A DNA stretch of 38,791 nt from Myxococcaceae bacterium (GTDB lineage Bacteria > Myxococcota > Myxococcia > Myxococcales > Myxococcaceae), in assembly GCA_019694595.1 (NCBI GenBank), contig JAIBBQ010000037.1, positions 1 to 38,791 on the forward strand. Reading direction: 5' to 3'. The translations under genes were made by a program, and so were the position numbers. Below, piece by piece: positions 37,618 to 38,791 of this stretch. Position 1 is the first letter of the stretch, and every line of letters begins with the position of its first letter. The notes beneath the pieces are model-generated. The model saw only the letters and a list, made by a program, of their open reading frames with translations, did not search any database and was not told where the DNA came from.

Positions 37618-38791
37618 CTATGGCACCTTGAGCTTGAGCACCATGCTCTGCGCCGTCCAGGTGATGCCCGCGTCGTTCGGGAAGTCGTACCAGGTCCCCC
37701 AGAAGTAGCGCTCACCCGGCCGCGCGACGGGCTCGTTCGCCTTGGAGGTGTTGAAGCCGCCGTCCCACAGCGCGTGAGTCGCCAGGGTGTTGTGCGAGTT
37801 GAACCAGGGGTCGCCGATGCCCGGCGCGCCGCCGTCGTTCCCGGTCCCGTACACCGACGCCTGCTGGGCCTTGGCCCCAGGGAGCGTCGGGAACTGGAGG
37901 TCGATGGGCAAGGTGAAGGTGCCGGCGTCGTTGGGCGACATCGCGGCGTAGACGTGGTTCGACATCTCGACGGAGCCCAGGGTCACGTCGGCGTTCCTGA
38001 CCGTCACCCGGCCGGTGAGCGAGCGCCGCATCGCCTGGAGCACCAGCGGATTGCGCTCCTCGTCACTGAGGGACAGGAACGTCGGGTGCTGCGACTGAAC
38101 CCGGTACATGCCGGCAGCTGCCTGGAAGGTGAAGCGACCGTCGCTCCCCGTCGTCAGGCGATCGGCGAAGTAGTGATGCTGCCCCACCTCGTCACGTTCG
38201 AGCACCACCAGATACCCCGCGACCGGGGCGCCATCGAACAGCACCCTGCCCGACACCGCGCGCGTGGGAGCGATCACCTGCGGAACCGTCAGCATCGAGC
38301 ACGGATTGTCCGGGTTCCCGTTGGTCGTGGGCGACTGCGCCGGGCACGCCATCGCGCTTTTGTTCCCTGGGTCGACCACGTAGCGCTTGGTGATGCCGGA
38401 CGCATCGGCGTCGCCCGTCACGTAGAAGAGGTACGGGTAGGTCCCGTCCGGCAGTGTGGCGGTTCCCGTGTAGGTCCCGCCGTTGTTGCTCAGGGTCAGG
38501 AACGGGTTGCCGGGCTTCCAGTCGTTGGGCTGACCGAAGCCACCGACCACCACCACGCCGGTCACTCCGAGCCACGAGGGCTTGTAGCTGAAGGTGACCT
38601 GCGAACCTCCGCCAGAGCCACCGCCTGCCGAGCCACCACCGGAGGCGCCGCCGCCTGCCGAGCCGCCGCCTGCGGAGCCACCACCCGCCGAGCCACCACC
38701 TGCCGAGCCACCACCTGCCGAGCCACCACCTGCCGAGCCACCACCTGCCGAACCGCCACCCGCCGAGCCGCCACCCGCCGAGCCACCACCT
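37618..38791 (-). CDS. Surface protein with GGGSA linker, CBM48-like and carboxypeptidase-regulatory-like domains (partial, N-terminus missing)
   Basis: The frame is open from the right edge to the stop at 37618, giving about 390 visible residues; the start lies outside. The visible part opens with about nine GGGSA pentapeptides, then GGASGGGSAGGSGGGS. A compact beta domain follows (VTFSYKPSWLGVTGVVVVGG and FGQPNDWKPGNPFLTLSNN, then GTYTGTATLPDGTYPYLFYV and VVDPGNK). Its pattern of G-x-F-x-x-N-D-W and PDGTYPYLFYV resembles glycogen-binding CBM48/isoamylase N-terminal domains. Next is a carboxypeptidase-regulatory-like sandwich (VSGRVLFDGAPVAGYLVVL, GSDGRFTFQAAAG). A C-terminal beta-rich region ends VLKLKVP. 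The linker suggests a lipoprotein displayed away from the membrane, like the left-edge gene. Carbohydrate binding is inference from fold resemblance. Confidence 0.8.
   Translation of the reverse strand, partial: GGGSAGGGSAGGGSAGGGSAGGGSAGGGSAGGGSAGGGSAGGGSAGGGASGGGSAGGGSGGGSQVTFSYKPSWLGVTGVVVVGGFGQPNDWKPGNPFLTLSNNGGTYTGTATLPDGTYPYLFYVTGDADASGITKRYVVDPGNKSAMACPAQSPTTNGNPDNPCSMLTVPQVIAPTRAVSGRVLFDGAPVAGYLVVLERDEVGQHHYFADRLTTGSDGRFTFQAAAGMYRVQSQHPTFLSLSDEERNPLVLQAMRRSLTGRVTVRNADVTLGSVEMSNHVYAAMSPNDAGTFTLPIDLQFPTLPGAKAQQASVYGTGNDGGAPGIGDPWFNSHNTLATHALWDGGFNTSKANEPVARPGERYFWGTWYDFPNDAGITWTAQSMVLKLKVP
38656..38791 (-). repeat. 15-bp tandem repeat encoding GGGSA linker
   Basis: On the minus strand, codons GGT-GGT-GGC-TCG-GCA repeat about nine times with synonymous changes, reaching the right edge. 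It is in frame with the surface-protein gene, so copy-number change would only vary linker length. Confidence 0.75.

Overview
The window is GC-rich (about 70% by eye), densely coding chromosomal DNA from a myxobacterium (Myxococcota, probably Myxococcales/Cystobacterineae). Lineage evidence: a C-terminal MYXO-CTERM tail (22740-22817), Cys-rich Myxococcus-type disulfide repeats joined to FG-GAP-like repeats (19870-21219), a Hanks-type kinase with the HRDVSPQN catalytic loop, DUF4388 and TIGR02996-type domains, and many lipoproteins with Gly/Ser linkers. I cannot name the genus. No phage, insertion sequence, integrase, CRISPR array or rRNA was seen.

Layout. 1-215 (-): N-terminus of a lipoprotein cut by the left edge. 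328-5898 (+): PocR/NtrC-type sigma-54 activator, coupled alpha/beta hydrolase, typA, and an FHA/TIGR02996/FHA protein. 5906-19859 (-): eleven tightly packed genes. In transcription order they are yacG-like, a hypothetical, an FHA protein, a PP2C phosphatase fused to a cyclic-nucleotide domain, a FadL-like porin, two tandem paralogous membrane-anchored beta-sandwich proteins, coaBC, a family-4 uracil-DNA glycosylase, an esterase and a small beta-barrel. 19870-22817 (+): FG-GAP-type lipoprotein and MYXO-CTERM phosphodiester glycosidase. 22896-22968 (+): tRNA-Thr(CGT). 23086-24639 (+): an enlarged glutamate dehydrogenase with a strong intrinsic terminator. 24737-25120: a 29-bp tandem array with an 87-bp higher-order period. 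25256-28606: PilZ protein (-), secreted protein (+) and Ser/Thr kinase (-). 28677-32182: GAF chemoreceptor-like protein (+), DUF4388 protein (-) and lipoprotein metallopeptidase (+). 32172-35064 (-): SCP2 protein, AMACR-like racemase and lipoprotein. 35152-37083 (-): thrS. 37176-37568 (+): small hypothetical. 37618 to the right edge (-): a surface protein with a GGGSA linker, a CBM48-like domain and a carboxypeptidase-regulatory-like domain.

How the genes fit together. Housekeeping genes (typA, coaBC, udg, thrS, gdh, tRNA-Thr) are interspersed with two accessory themes. One is Ser/Thr-phosphorylation and second-messenger signalling: a Hanks kinase, PP2C-cNMP, two FHA proteins, PilZ, GAF-MCP and a sigma-54 activator. 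The other is envelope and surface display: lipoproteins, beta-barrels, carboxypeptidase-regulatory-like proteins and a MYXO-CTERM protein. I see no single obvious novel defence or biosynthetic system. The features most worth a second look are the 29/87-bp array, the PP2C-cNMP/FHA/FadL/beta-sandwich run, the cysteine-free CoaBC, the SCP2-racemase pair with its promoter-spanning inverted repeat, and the repeat-encoded linkers at both window edges.
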